Source: Rhizomicrobium sp. (GTDB lineage: Bacteria > Pseudomonadota > Alphaproteobacteria > Micropepsales > Micropepsaceae). Taken from it: 64,000 bases of DNA. Position 1 is the first letter of the stretch, and each line of letters starts with the position of its first letter. This document shows positions 54,588 to 63,267 of this stretch, in pieces. The stretch lies in assembly GCA_037200045.1 (NCBI GenBank), contig JBBCHM010000001.1:2356001-2420000 (forward strand). The letters are read 5' to 3'. The notes under the pieces are model-generated. The model was not told the origin of the DNA. It did not search any database and saw nothing but the letters and a program-made list of their open reading frames with translations. A program made the position numbers and the translations under genes.

Positions 54588-55717
54588 AGCGGCGTCGCGT
54601 CGCTGGTCAGGATCGTCACATCGGCGCGCTGGGCGCGCAGCCGCGCCGCGATCTCCGCTTCATGCGCGCCGCCGTTCAGCACGACCAGCGGATTGCGCGC
54701 GTCGGGCAACGCCGTTTGCGGCGCCGCGACCGCCAGGCCGGTCCCATAGAGTCGCCGCCCCTGTTTCACCGCCGCGTTGTCGAGCAGCGCCTTGAACCGC
54801 GCCTCGTCCAGGCCCTCGGCAAGCAGCGCCTGCGCGTACACGCTCGCCGGCATCAGGAAGGCGTCGCCGTCATGTGTGGCCAGCGCGGCGTTCAGCGCGC
54901 GGGCCTGGGCGCGGAAGCCCGCGTAATAGGCCCTGATGGCGGTGCGCGCCTGGCCGGTCGCGGCCGGCGCCGCCGTATCGGCCCTGGCGCGGGCGAAGGC
55001 CAGGAAATCCGTGTCGTTCTCCGCCCACACGACGCGCGCCGCCAGCGTCCAGCCGAAGTTTGCGAAACTCGCGATCAACCGCGCCAGGCCGACATAGATC
55101 CCGTGCTCGAAATTGAGCGCACCCGCCAATCCCTTCGCCAGCCATTTGTCGAGATCGGGCCACGCCACGATCACATGGGCACAGTCCCGCGCCGTCGTCA
55201 GCGTCGCCAGCGCCGCGCGCAGGTCGGTGACATGTTCCAGCATATGGCTCATCACCACGCTGTTCGCGCCGGCGAGCGAGGCGTCGTCCAAAAAACCGTC
55301 GACCACCCTTATGTCCGCCGGAAGCTCGGGCGAGCGCAGCGCATGGGGCTCCAGGATCGTATAGGCCGCGCCGCCGCCGGCGCGCCGGTAGGCCGCCGCC
55401 AGCGTCCCGCTGCCGCCGCCGACATCGACGATCGTGCCCGTCGCATGCGTCTTCACGAACGCCGCGAACGCCGCGTGATGCCGCGCCCAGGCCGCACCGA
55501 GACCGGTTGCATGCCCTGCCTGGTAGATGCGTTCCAGCGGCGGCAGCGTCACGATCTGGGCCGAGCCGCAGGCGCCGCACGCCGCCCAGTCCATCGCCGC
55601 GCGCTCGTCCGAACCCGGCGCGAACGCCACGCAGCCCTGATAGACCGGATAGGGCGGCGTGGTCAGGACCGCCGTCAGCCCGCCGGCCCCGCACACCATG
55701 CAATGCTCGCGGCGCAT
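54584..55717 (-). CDS. C-methyltransferase-type SAM methyltransferase
   Basis: A 377-residue protein in three parts: N-terminal zinc-binding region (EHCMVCGAGGLTAVLTTPPY, DWAACGACGSAQIVTLPPL) typical of sugar C-methyltransferases; a SAM domain with TIVDVGGGSGTLAAAYRRAG; and a C-terminal Rossmann-like domain (NPLVVLNGGAHEAEIAARLR). HMLEHVTDLRAALATL supports the assignment. It converges with the WavE-like gene with a 4-nt overlap. Probably modifies a deoxysugar; acceptor unknown. I start at ATG 55717. Confidence 0.8.
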   Translation of the reverse strand: MRREHCMVCGAGGLTAVLTTPPYPVYQGCVAFAPGSDERAAMDWAACGACGSAQIVTLPPLERIYQAGHATGLGAAWARHHAAFAAFVKTHATGTIVDVGGGSGTLAAAYRRAGGGAAYTILEPHALRSPELPADIRVVDGFLDDASLAGANSVVMSHMLEHVTDLRAALATLTTARDCAHVIVAWPDLDKWLAKGLAGALNFEHGIYVGLARLIASFANFGWTLAARVVWAENDTDFLAFARARADTAAPAATGQARTAIRAYYAGFRAQARALNAALATHDGDAFLMPASVYAQALLAEGLDEARFKALLDNAAVKQGRRLYGTGLAVAAPQTALPDARNPLVVLNGGAHEAEIAARLRAQRADVTILTSDATPL

Positions 55718-55764
55718 CCCGTCGTCCCGAATCAAGCAGCGGCAGCTTGATCCCGTCCGCGTCC

Positions 55765-55797
55765 CAAACAAAAGGGGCGCCGGTTGCCCGGCGCCCC
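55765..55797 (-). terminator. Rho-independent terminator after amt
   Basis: On the minus strand, GGGGCGCCGG and CCGGCGCCCC pair perfectly over 10 bp with a 4-nt loop (GCAA, 55784-55787), followed by TTTTGTTTG (55773-55765). A canonical terminator 31 nt after the amt stop. Confidence 0.85.
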
Positions 55798-55827
55798 AGT
55801 TGAGGGAGATAACCGCTACACGGGGGA

Positions 55828-57171
55828 TCAGCCGTGTATCGTTTCTCCGTGGAGGTTGATGTCGAGACCTTCGACCTCGACCTCCTGGGAGACTCGGATG
55901 CCCACGATCATGTCGATCACCTTCAGGATGATGAAGGTCGCGATCGCGCAATACACGAAGACCACCACGACGCTGTAGAACTGGATCGCCACCTGGTGGA
56001 GATTGCCGTCCGCCAGCCAGCCCTTGCCGGCCGAGTTGATCGCGTTCTTCGCGAACACGCCGGTCAGGATCGCGCCCAGCGCTCCGCCCACGCCGTGCAC
56101 GCCCCAGGTGTCGAGTGCGTCGTCATAGCCGAGCAGCTTCTTCACCCAGACCGAGGAGATGTAGCAGACCACGCCCGCGGCCAGCCCGATGATGAGCGCG
56201 CCGAACGCGTCGACGAAGCCCGAGGCCGGGGTGATCGCCACCAGGCCCGCCACCGCGCCGGAGATCATGCCGAGCACCGACGGCTTGCGGCTGATGATCC
56301 ACTCCGCGAACATCCAGGCCAGCGCCGCCGCCGCCGTGGCGACCTGCGTCGCCGCCGCCGCCATGCCGGCATTGTAGCCCGCCGTCACCGCCGAGCCGGC
56401 GTTGAAGCCGAACCAGCCGACCCACAGCAGCGAGGCGCCGATCAGGGCGAATAGCAGATTGTGCGGCGCCATGTTCTCGGTGCCGTAGCCCACGCGCTTG
56501 CCCAGCATCAGGCAGGCGACGAGGCCCGCCGTGCCGGCGTTCAGATGCACGACCGTGCCGCCGGCATAGTCGAGCGCGCCCCACGACGCGCCGAGGAACC
56601 CGCCGCCCCACACCCAATGGGCGATCGGCACATAGACGAGCAGCAGCCACAGCGACATGAACCACATGAAGGCGGAGAACTTCATGCGGTCCGCGATCGC
56701 GCCGGCGATCAGCGCCGGGGTGATGATCGCGAAGGTCATCTGGAAGAACATGTAGACCGACTCGGGGATCGTTCCCGCCAGCGGGTTGATGCTCTTCAGC
56801 GTCATGTTGAACAGCATGAACTGGTTGAAGCTGCCGATATACTGGTTGAGGTTGCTGTCGGCATTGGTGGTGAGCGACGCCGAATAGCCGATCACCATCC
56901 ACAGGATCGTGATGATCGCGGTGGCGCCGAAGCTCTGCGCCGCGGTCGCCAGCATGTTCTTCTTGCGCACCATGCCGGCATAGAACAGCGCCAGGCCCGG
57001 AATGGTCATCAGGAGCACCAGCGCGCTCGAGGTGATCATCCACGCCGTATCGCCGGAATTCAGCGGATCGGGCGGCGGCGCCGCCGCCAGGGCCGATCCC
57101 GTCGTCAGTGCCAGCGCCCCAAGACCGGCGCCGATACCGACCCCCACTCGCTTCAATGTCGCAAAACTCAT
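55828..57171 (-). CDS. amt: Ammonium transporter
   Basis: A 447-residue Amt protein. Signal-like start (residues 1-30) followed by about eleven membrane segments. The pore His pair is present: YVPIAHWVWGGGF (first) and TWGVHGVGGALGAILTG (second); also SSALVLLMTIPGLALFYAGM with FYAGMVRKKN. It moves NH3/NH4+ into the cell. It follows glnK on the same strand, 70 nt apart, with a 26-nt repeat between; PII protein regulates Amt by plugging it. Terminator after its stop. Confidence 0.96.
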   Translation of the reverse strand: MSFATLKRVGVGIGAGLGALALTTGSALAAAPPPDPLNSGDTAWMITSSALVLLMTIPGLALFYAGMVRKKNMLATAAQSFGATAIITILWMVIGYSASLTTNADSNLNQYIGSFNQFMLFNMTLKSINPLAGTIPESVYMFFQMTFAIITPALIAGAIADRMKFSAFMWFMSLWLLLVYVPIAHWVWGGGFLGASWGALDYAGGTVVHLNAGTAGLVACLMLGKRVGYGTENMAPHNLLFALIGASLLWVGWFGFNAGSAVTAGYNAGMAAAATQVATAAAALAWMFAEWIISRKPSVLGMISGAVAGLVAITPASGFVDAFGALIIGLAAGVVCYISSVWVKKLLGYDDALDTWGVHGVGGALGAILTGVFAKNAINSAGKGWLADGNLHQVAIQFYSVVVVFVYCAIATFIILKVIDMIVGIRVSQEVEVEGLDINLHGETIHG

Positions 57172-57209
57172 TTCAAACTCCCCTTCATGGATCCCAATGA
57201 TTGATGTTT

Positions 57210-57235
57210 GGCCTACCGCTTCGCTGCTTGAGGCC
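57210..57235. repeat. 26-nt repeat, copy B
   Basis: GGCCTACCGCTTCGCTGCTT with GAGGCC at the end, one mismatch from the copy at 26556-26581. Lies between glnK and amt. Part of the glnK-amt transcript if they are co-transcribed. Confidence 0.7.
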
Positions 57236-57241
57236 GATGTC

Positions 57242-57601
<360 letters not shown>

Positions 57602-57635
57602 TCACGCCCAGCCACATTCCGGGCGTTAACGCTTC

Positions 57636-57651
57636 ATCAAGAACCGTGCCG
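57636..57651 (-). promoter_or_regulatory. Candidate sigma-54 (RpoN) promoter of glnK-amt
   Basis: Minus-strand CGGCACGGTTCTTGAT matches GG-N10-GC except that the -12 pair reads GA. It sits 56 nt before the glnK ATG. glnK-amt operons are classical RpoN/NtrC targets, which supports it; the mismatch lowers confidence. Confidence 0.45.
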
Positions 57652-57728
57652 CGACGCAGAAATGTGACGGATCGTTGATTCAAAAGGGAATTTTCTATCG
57701 ACGAAAGACCACTGACCTTTGAGGATCA

Positions 57729-57748
57729 TATAAAATGCTCATTTTATA
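57729..57748. promoter_or_regulatory. AT-rich perfect palindrome upstream of glnK
   Basis: TATAAAATG and CATTTTATA pair perfectly over 9 bp around CT. It is 149 nt upstream of glnK in a GC-rich genome; a regulator site or small hairpin. Not an NtrC box by sequence. Confidence 0.4.
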
Positions 57749-58041
57749 ATCATCTTACTTTGTGCTGCTGAAAATATAGTCACGTCTTGAAAGGCCGGGC
57801 CGGCGAACGATATTTGGGTGGTGTGTTGGGGCGGAACGTCGCTGGCCCGGCCGCAATCGGCGGTGGGCCCGATGACAGTTCCCGCAGGCAAGATGGGCCC
57901 GCTATCCCGTTCTTATTTTCAACGAAATCAAATACATAGATCGAAATCCCACAAATCGAACCGCATTTTCGCTTCGAAAGGGGGAGGGGGTGGCAATATC
58001 CCGCGATCCAATTGGGCATGCTCACGGCGTAGGCTAACCCC

Positions 58042-59265
58042 ATGAGCCAATGCGACATCATCATCGGCGGCGGCGGCCTGGTAGGCCTGACCCTCGCCAT
58101 CGCCCTCGCCAAGGGGGGCCTGTCGGTCGCCGTGGCCGATCCGGTGCCCGAGGCGGCCGCGCTCGACGCCGCCTTCGACGGCCGCGTCAGCGCGCTGGCC
58201 TTCGCCACGGTCCGCATGTTCGAGGCCCTGGGCATCTGGGAGCATCTGGCGAAGGACGCCCAGCCGATCGCCGACATTCTGGTCACCGACGCGAAGCTGA
58301 ACGGCGAGCCCTCGCCCTTCTCGCTGCATTTCGATGCGGCCGAGGTCGGCGCCGCCTCGCTCGGCCATATCGTGGAGAACCGCCACACCCGCGCCGGCCT
58401 GTTCGCCGTCGCCGCCACGCTGCCCAATCTGCGCCTGATCGCGCCGGCCGCGCTGGTCGATCTCGTGCCGGGCCCGTACAGCCTCCGCGCCACGCTCTCG
58501 ACCGGCGAGACGCTCGAAGCCGCGCTCGCCATCGCCGCCGACGGCCGCGAATCGGCGATGCGCGACAAGATGGGGCTTGGCATCGTCGCGTGGTCCTATG
58601 CGCAATGGGGCATCGTCGCCACCGTGGCGCACGAACGGCCGCACAACGGCGTCGCCTATGAGCACTTCCTGCCCTCCGGCCCCTTCGCGATCCTGCCGAT
58701 GACCGGCAACCGATCCTCGCTGGTATGGACCGAAGACGAAAAGCTCGCGCCGAAGATGCTCGCGCTGGACGCCGAAGCCTTCGACGCCGAGATCGCGCGG
58801 CGCTTCGGCAGTCATCTCGGCGCCACCAGGGCAGCGGGTCCGCGCTGGTCCTATCCGCTGAAATTCCATCTCGCGCGGGGTTATGTGAAGCCGCGCTTTG
58901 CGCTGGCGGGAGACGCCGCCCATGGCATCCATCCCATCGCCGGCCAGGGCCTCAATCTCGGCCTCAAGGACGCCGCCGCGCTGGCCGATGTCCTGCTCGA
59001 TGCGGCGCGGCTCGGCCTCGACATCGGTTCGCTCGACACGCTGAAGAAATACGAACGCTGGCGCCGTTTCGATTCGCTCGCCATGGCGGTCGCGACCGAC
59101 GGCTTGAACCGTCTCTTCTCCAACGACATCGCGCCGCTGCGTGCCCTGCGCGATGTCGGCATGGGCATCGTGGACGCGATCGGCCCCGCCCGCCGCTTCT
59201 TCATCCGCCACGCCGGCGGCGATATCGGCAAACTCCCGCGACTGATGCGCGGCGAGGCGGCCTAA
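58042..59265 (+). CDS. UbiH/UbiF/COQ6-family FAD-dependent hydroxylase
   Basis: A 407-residue flavin monooxygenase of ubiquinone synthesis. GxGxxG FAD motif IIGGGGLVGLTLAIALAKGG (6-25), DG motif IAADGRESAMRDKMGL, and GD motif FALAGDAAHGIHPIAGQGLN with GLKDAAALADVL. AALDAAFDGRVSALAFATVR is typical of the family. Which ring position it hydroxylates cannot be read; alphaproteobacteria often use one UbiL-type enzyme for several. Single gene, convergent with the small membrane protein gene. Confidence 0.92.
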   Translation: MSQCDIIIGGGGLVGLTLAIALAKGGLSVAVADPVPEAAALDAAFDGRVSALAFATVRMFEALGIWEHLAKDAQPIADILVTDAKLNGEPSPFSLHFDAAEVGAASLGHIVENRHTRAGLFAVAATLPNLRLIAPAALVDLVPGPYSLRATLSTGETLEAALAIAADGRESAMRDKMGLGIVAWSYAQWGIVATVAHERPHNGVAYEHFLPSGPFAILPMTGNRSSLVWTEDEKLAPKMLALDAEAFDAEIARRFGSHLGATRAAGPRWSYPLKFHLARGYVKPRFALAGDAAHGIHPIAGQGLNLGLKDAAALADVLLDAARLGLDIGSLDTLKKYERWRRFDSLAMAVATDGLNRLFSNDIAPLRALRDVGMGIVDAIGPARRFFIRHAGGDIGKLPRLMRGEAA

Positions 59266-59291
59266 GCGCATCGACAGATGCGCGCCAATTG

Positions 59292-59684
59292 TCAGTTGAG
59301 TTTATCTTTGCGCCGTTCGGCCAGCGCGACCGGCAGGTCCTGGTAATAGCCGCGCGCGATGGCGCGGATCTTATCGGCGCGCGCGCGTTCGGCCTCGGTG
59401 CGGTCCGCGAAGCGTTCGCCTTCGAACAGATAGCGCGTCACCGGCGTACCCAGCCGCTCGTCCGGTTCGACGATTTCGCTGACGCTCTCGACCTGTTCTT
59501 CGGCGGTGCGCAGCGTGTGGCGGTAATGCGCCAGCGGATCGGCGCGGTCGCGCTCCTGCTCGGCGATGCGGCGCACATTCTCATCGTCGAACCGCTTCAC
59601 GCGCGCGACGATCCAGCGGCGGTACCGATACACGATAAGCGCCGCCAGGATAAAGAGTGAGGTCGCGATGATCTGGCGCAGCAT
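59292..59684 (-). CDS. Small membrane-anchored protein of unknown function
   Basis: A 130-residue protein with an N-terminal membrane segment (IIATSLFILAALIVYRY, 5-21), a basic juxtamembrane part and a charged helical cytosolic region (FDDENVRRIAEQERDRADPL, SEIVEPDERLGTPVTRYLF). I do not recognise it. It lies 9 nt downstream of zapE on the same strand, so it is probably the last gene of that operon. Confidence 0.68.
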   Translation of the reverse strand: MLRQIIATSLFILAALIVYRYRRWIVARVKRFDDENVRRIAEQERDRADPLAHYRHTLRTAEEQVESVSEIVEPDERLGTPVTRYLFEGERFADRTEAERARADKIRAIARGYYQDLPVALAERRKDKLN

Positions 59685-59693
59685 CGCTTCCGA

Positions 59694-60797
59694 CTATACA
59701 GCCAGGGCGGCGTCGCCGCGAATGCCATGGCCGCGTTTCAGGTAGTCTTCGCTCTGCATTTCGTGCAGGCGCGACACCGTGCGGCGGAAGGCGTCGGCGC
59801 CGTCGCCCGCGACATAGAGTTCATCCGGCGGCGCCTCGGCCGAGCAGATCAGCTTGACGCCCTCGTCATAGAGCGTGTCGATCAGCAGCATGAAGCGCCG
59901 CGCCTCGTTGCGCTGGTTCGCGCCCAGCCGGGGGATATGGTCGATCAGCACGGTATGGAAGGCGCGCGCCACCGCGAGGTAATCCGCGCCCGCGAGCGGC
60001 TGGGCGCACAGATCCTCGAACCCGAACCGCGCCACGCCCTTGGCCGCTTGCGGCACGCGCAAGGTGCGCCCCAGGATGGTCAGGTTCTGCGGCGCGCCCT
60101 TCTTGCGGTCGGTGAGCTTGAACCAGGCGGCATCCATCGCCGCATCGGCCTTCGGCCCCAGCGGCCAGAGATAGACGCTGAGCCCGGATATCCGGTGCAG
60201 GCGGTAATCGACGGCGCCGTCCAGTTCGACCACTTCGAGCCGCCGCTTGATCTCCTCGATGAAGGGCAGGAAAAGCTGGCGGTTGAGCCCGCCCTCATAG
60301 AGCCGGTCCGGCGGCGTGTTCGAGGTCGCCACCACCACCACGCCGCGCTCGAACAACTGTTCGAACAGCCGGCCCAGGATCATGGCGTCGGCGACGTCGG
60401 TCACCTGGAATTCGTCGAAGCACAGAAGCCGCGCCGCCTCCGCGATGCCGCGCGCCACCGGCGGGATCGGATCGCCCGCGCCGGCGCGCTGGCGCTCGGC
60501 ATGGATCGCGGCATGCGTCTCGACCATGAACTCGTTGAAATGGATGCGCCGCTTCGGCGCGACCGGCGCCTCGGCGAAGAACAAATCCATCAGCATGGAC
60601 TTGCCGCGCCCGACATCGCCCCAGAGATAAAGCCCGCGCGGCGGCTTGGGCGCCGCGAAGAAGAACCGCCGTCCCGGCCGATAGGATTTCAGCGCCTTGG
60701 CCAGCGCCGCGAGTTTCGCCGCCGCGCGTTCCTGCGCCGCATCCTTTTTCAATTCGCCCTTGGCGACCGACGCGCGATAACGATCGAGAAGACTCAT
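59694..60797 (-). CDS. zapE: Cell division protein ZapE (AFG1-like ATPase)
   Basis: A 367-residue P-loop ATPase. Walker A GLYLWGDVGRGKSMLMDLFF, Walker B RLLCFDEFQVTDVADAMILG, sensor VVVVATSNTPPDRLYEGGLN, and end RFMLLIDTLYDEGVKLICSA. In E. coli it binds the Z-ring; mitochondrial homologues act in complex IV quality control. ATG 60797 overlaps the hydratase gene stop (ATGA). Confidence 0.95.
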   Translation of the reverse strand: MSLLDRYRASVAKGELKKDAAQERAAAKLAALAKALKSYRPGRRFFFAAPKPPRGLYLWGDVGRGKSMLMDLFFAEAPVAPKRRIHFNEFMVETHAAIHAERQRAGAGDPIPPVARGIAEAARLLCFDEFQVTDVADAMILGRLFEQLFERGVVVVATSNTPPDRLYEGGLNRQLFLPFIEEIKRRLEVVELDGAVDYRLHRISGLSVYLWPLGPKADAAMDAAWFKLTDRKKGAPQNLTILGRTLRVPQAAKGVARFGFEDLCAQPLAGADYLAVARAFHTVLIDHIPRLGANQRNEARRFMLLIDTLYDEGVKLICSAEAPPDELYVAGDGADAFRRTVSRLHEMQSEDYLKRGHGIRGDAALAV

Positions 60798-61846
60798 CCG
60801 CGCGGCATCGCCGCCCAATAGTCGAAATCCAGGATCACGCCCGCCGGATAGGCGCCGTCGTCGCCGCGATCCGGAAATTCCGCGCAGGGCAGATCCTTGG
60901 TCGCCACCAGCCTGAGGCGGAGCAGGCCGACATCCTTGCGGTGGACGAGCGGCTGCTTGTCCAGCACCTGGCTCCAGGCGAACACCGTCTCGCCGGCGAA
61001 CAGCGGATTGACGTGCCGCCCGCCATTGATGCCGGCGATGGTCAGCGCGTTGCCCAGCCCGTTGAACGAGATCGCGCGCGCCAGGCTGATGACATGGCCG
61101 CCATAGATCAGCCGGCGCCCGAAGCGGCCCTGGCCTTCGGCATACTGGTTGAAGTGCACCCGCGCGGTGTTCTGGTAGAGCCGCGTCGCCAGCATGTGCT
61201 CGGCTTCTTCCACCGTGATGCCGTCGACATGGTCGATCTTCTCGCCGACCGCGTAGTCGTCCCACAGGTGTTTCGATCCCGACTGCGCGACATCGAACAG
61301 CGTGTCGTATTTCAGATGCGCCGGAATGCGCAGGTCTTCCACCGCGACGGCCTCGGCCAGCGCCGGCACCACGGCCGGTTTCGCCGCGGCTTCCGGATCG
61401 CGCTTCCTCACCATCACCCATCGCACATAGGAGAGCACGCCTTCGTCCTTCTCGTTCATGCCGGTGGTGCGGACATAGACGACGCCGGTCTGGCGGTTGG
61501 AGTTCTCCTTGAGGCCGATGACTTCGGAATGCGCCGACAGCGTCTCGCCGGGATAGACCGGCTTGAGGAACCGTCCCTCGGCATAGCCGAGATTGGCGAC
61601 GGCGTTCAGCGAGATGTCCGGCACCGACTTGCCGAACACGGTGTGGAAGACGAGCAGGTCGTCCAGCGGACTGCGCGGCAGCCCGACCTCCTGCGCGAAG
61701 AAATCGGAAGACTGCAGCGCGAAGCGCGAGCCGTAGAGGGCCTGGTACAGCGCCGCATCGCCCTGGGTCAGCGTGCGCGGCGTCGCATGTGCGATCTTCT
61801 GCCCGACATGGAAATCCTCGAAGAAATTTCCGACATTCGTTTTCAT
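60794..61846 (-). CDS. MaoC-family mesaconyl-CoA hydratase
   Basis: A 350-residue double hot-dog hydratase resembling mesaconyl-CoA hydratase of the ethylmalonyl-CoA pathway (mesaconyl-C1-CoA to beta-methylmalyl-CoA). Landmarks: FFEDFHVGQKIAHATPRTLT, GDAALYQALYGSRFALQSSD, LVFHTVFGKSVPDISLNAVA, TRLYQNTARVHFNQYAEGQG and RLIYGGHVISLARAISFNGL. The next gene is a CitE/Mcl-type lyase, which supports the pathway. The MaoC fold alone would also allow other hydratases. Confidence 0.85.
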   Translation of the reverse strand: MKTNVGNFFEDFHVGQKIAHATPRTLTQGDAALYQALYGSRFALQSSDFFAQEVGLPRSPLDDLLVFHTVFGKSVPDISLNAVANLGYAEGRFLKPVYPGETLSAHSEVIGLKENSNRQTGVVYVRTTGMNEKDEGVLSYVRWVMVRKRDPEAAAKPAVVPALAEAVAVEDLRIPAHLKYDTLFDVAQSGSKHLWDDYAVGEKIDHVDGITVEEAEHMLATRLYQNTARVHFNQYAEGQGRFGRRLIYGGHVISLARAISFNGLGNALTIAGINGGRHVNPLFAGETVFAWSQVLDKQPLVHRKDVGLLRLRLVATKDLPCAEFPDRGDDGAYPAGVILDFDYWAAMPRG

Positions 61847-61850
61847 TCCG

Positions 61851-62723
61851 TCACGCCCCCAGATCGGCGATCGCGTCCGCCATCGCGACGGTGCCGCGCG
61901 CGATCTCGGCGTGCAACAGCTCCACCATCCGCCCGTCCAGCTTGATCGCGCCCTTGCCCTTGTTCTCCGGCAGTTCGAAAGCGGCGATCACCTTGCGCGC
62001 CGCCTCGACCTCTTCCGCCGACGGTGCGAATACACGGTTGCAGGTCTCGACCTGGGAGGGATGGATCAGCGTCTTGCCGTCGAACCCGAAGGCGCGCGCC
62101 TGTTCGCAACTCGCCCGGAAACCCTCGGCGTCGGCGATATCGTTGTAGACGCCGTCGATGACGGCCAGTTCGTTCGCCCGCGCCGCCAGAACCGACAGGC
62201 CCAGCGCGGCGGCAAGGTTCATCCGGTCCTGCGTGTGGGTGCCGCGAATCTCCTTGATCAGATCGTTGGTCCCCATGACGAAGGCCGCCAGCCCGCCGCC
62301 CGCCGCCGCGATGCTCGCGATGTTCAGGATCGCCGCCGGCGTCTCCACCATGGCCCAGACCGCGATGTTTCGCAGATGCCGGTGCTGGATCAGACGCTCC
62401 TCGACCGCGTGCAGGTCGGCGGGTTTGGAGATTTTCGGCACCAGGATGGCGTCGGGCTGCGCCTCGGTGGCCGCCTTGAGGTCCGCCTCGCCCCAGGGCG
62501 TCGAAAGGCCGTTGACCCGCACGATGATCTCGCGCTTGCCGAAGCCGCGCGCCTTGACCGCGTCGCACACCTGCTGGCGCGCGATGTCCTTGGCGTCCGG
62601 CGCCACCGCGTCTTCGAGATCGAGGATCAGCGCATCGGCCGGCAGCGTCCGGGCCTTCTCCAGCGCGCGGGCGTTCGAACCCGGCATGTAAAGCACCGAG
62701 CGGCGCGGCCGTATCGTCGTCAT
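61851..62723 (-). CDS. CitE/HpcH-type CoA lyase, malyl-/beta-methylmalyl-CoA lyase-like
   Basis: A 290-residue TIM-barrel, Mg-dependent enzyme of the Mcl/CitE group. Start RRSVLYMPGSNARALEKART, ADALILDLEDAVAPDAKDIA, REIIVRVNGLSTPWGEADLK, the Mg-binding VWAMVETPAAILN, and AFVMGTNDLIKEIRGTHTQD, GFDGKTLIHPSQVETCNRVF. It would cleave malyl-CoA or beta-methylmalyl-CoA, or act as malyl-CoA thioesterase (Mcl2 type). Exact activity not decidable by eye. I start at MTTIRPRR (62723). Confidence 0.88.
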   Translation of the reverse strand: MTTIRPRRSVLYMPGSNARALEKARTLPADALILDLEDAVAPDAKDIARQQVCDAVKARGFGKREIIVRVNGLSTPWGEADLKAATEAQPDAILVPKISKPADLHAVEERLIQHRHLRNIAVWAMVETPAAILNIASIAAAGGGLAAFVMGTNDLIKEIRGTHTQDRMNLAAALGLSVLAARANELAVIDGVYNDIADAEGFRASCEQARAFGFDGKTLIHPSQVETCNRVFAPSAEEVEAARKVIAAFELPENKGKGAIKLDGRMVELLHAEIARGTVAMADAIADLGA

Positions 62724-62754
62724 GGCGGTTCCTTCGATATTCGCTTGCGTCAGA

Positions 62755-63267
62755 TTACCGGTTTTGCGCGGCAGCGTAGCGTGCGCGAACCGCCGCACGA
62801 TAGGCCTCGACGTCGGGCCGCTCGCGCAGCCGCCTGGCCCAGCGCGCCATGACCTTGGCCATGCGCTCCGGGGCGAGGCCGAGCTGCGCATGGGCCACGC
62901 CGCCGTTCACGCTCTCATGATATTCCGCGATCAGGCCGTCCTTCAGGACGAAGCGGCTGGTGCCGTCGATCACCACCTCGCGGCCGGCATAGTCCGGCAC
63001 CGTCGAGACGAAGGTCGACAGCGAGTGGGCATAGCCGATATCGCCGTTCACCACCGGATCGAAGAATTTCCAGTCGTATTCCGTCGCGTCGCGATGGAAG
63101 AGGTTCTCCAGCATGTCGGCGATGCCGGCGCGGCCGGTATGCGCGCCGTAGATATAGTCGAAATAGGTCCCGTCCGGCGTGAAGCAGGCGGCCAGCGCCT
63201 GGCCGTCGCCGTGCGTCGCCGCGGCGGCGAAGCGCTCGATGAGCGCCGCGAACGCCGCCGGCGTCAC
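62755..63267 (-). CDS. SnoaL/NTF2-like protein
   Basis: A 170-residue protein starting at GTG 63267, overlapping the asd stop (GTGA). NTF2-like cone fold: FAALIERFAAAATHGDGQAL, ACFTPDGTYFDYIYGAHTGR, ADMLENLFHRDATEYDWKFF, EVVIDGTSRFVLKDGLIAEY. A conserved pocket but no assigned substrate. The C-terminal tail (RMAKVMARWARRLRERPDVE) is helical and basic. Position between asd and the lyase gene suggests no obvious pathway. Confidence 0.8.
   Translation of the reverse strand: MTPAAFAALIERFAAAATHGDGQALAACFTPDGTYFDYIYGAHTGRAGIADMLENLFHRDATEYDWKFFDPVVNGDIGYAHSLSTFVSTVPDYAGREVVIDGTSRFVLKDGLIAEYHESVNGGVAHAQLGLAPERMAKVMARWARRLRERPDVEAYRAAVRARYAAAQNR

Noticed and set aside
57780..58041. Small gene between the palindrome and the UbiH-type hydroxylase
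   Set aside because: Short frames there have no ribosome site, poor codon pattern and no similarity; likely only regulatory or non-functional DNA.
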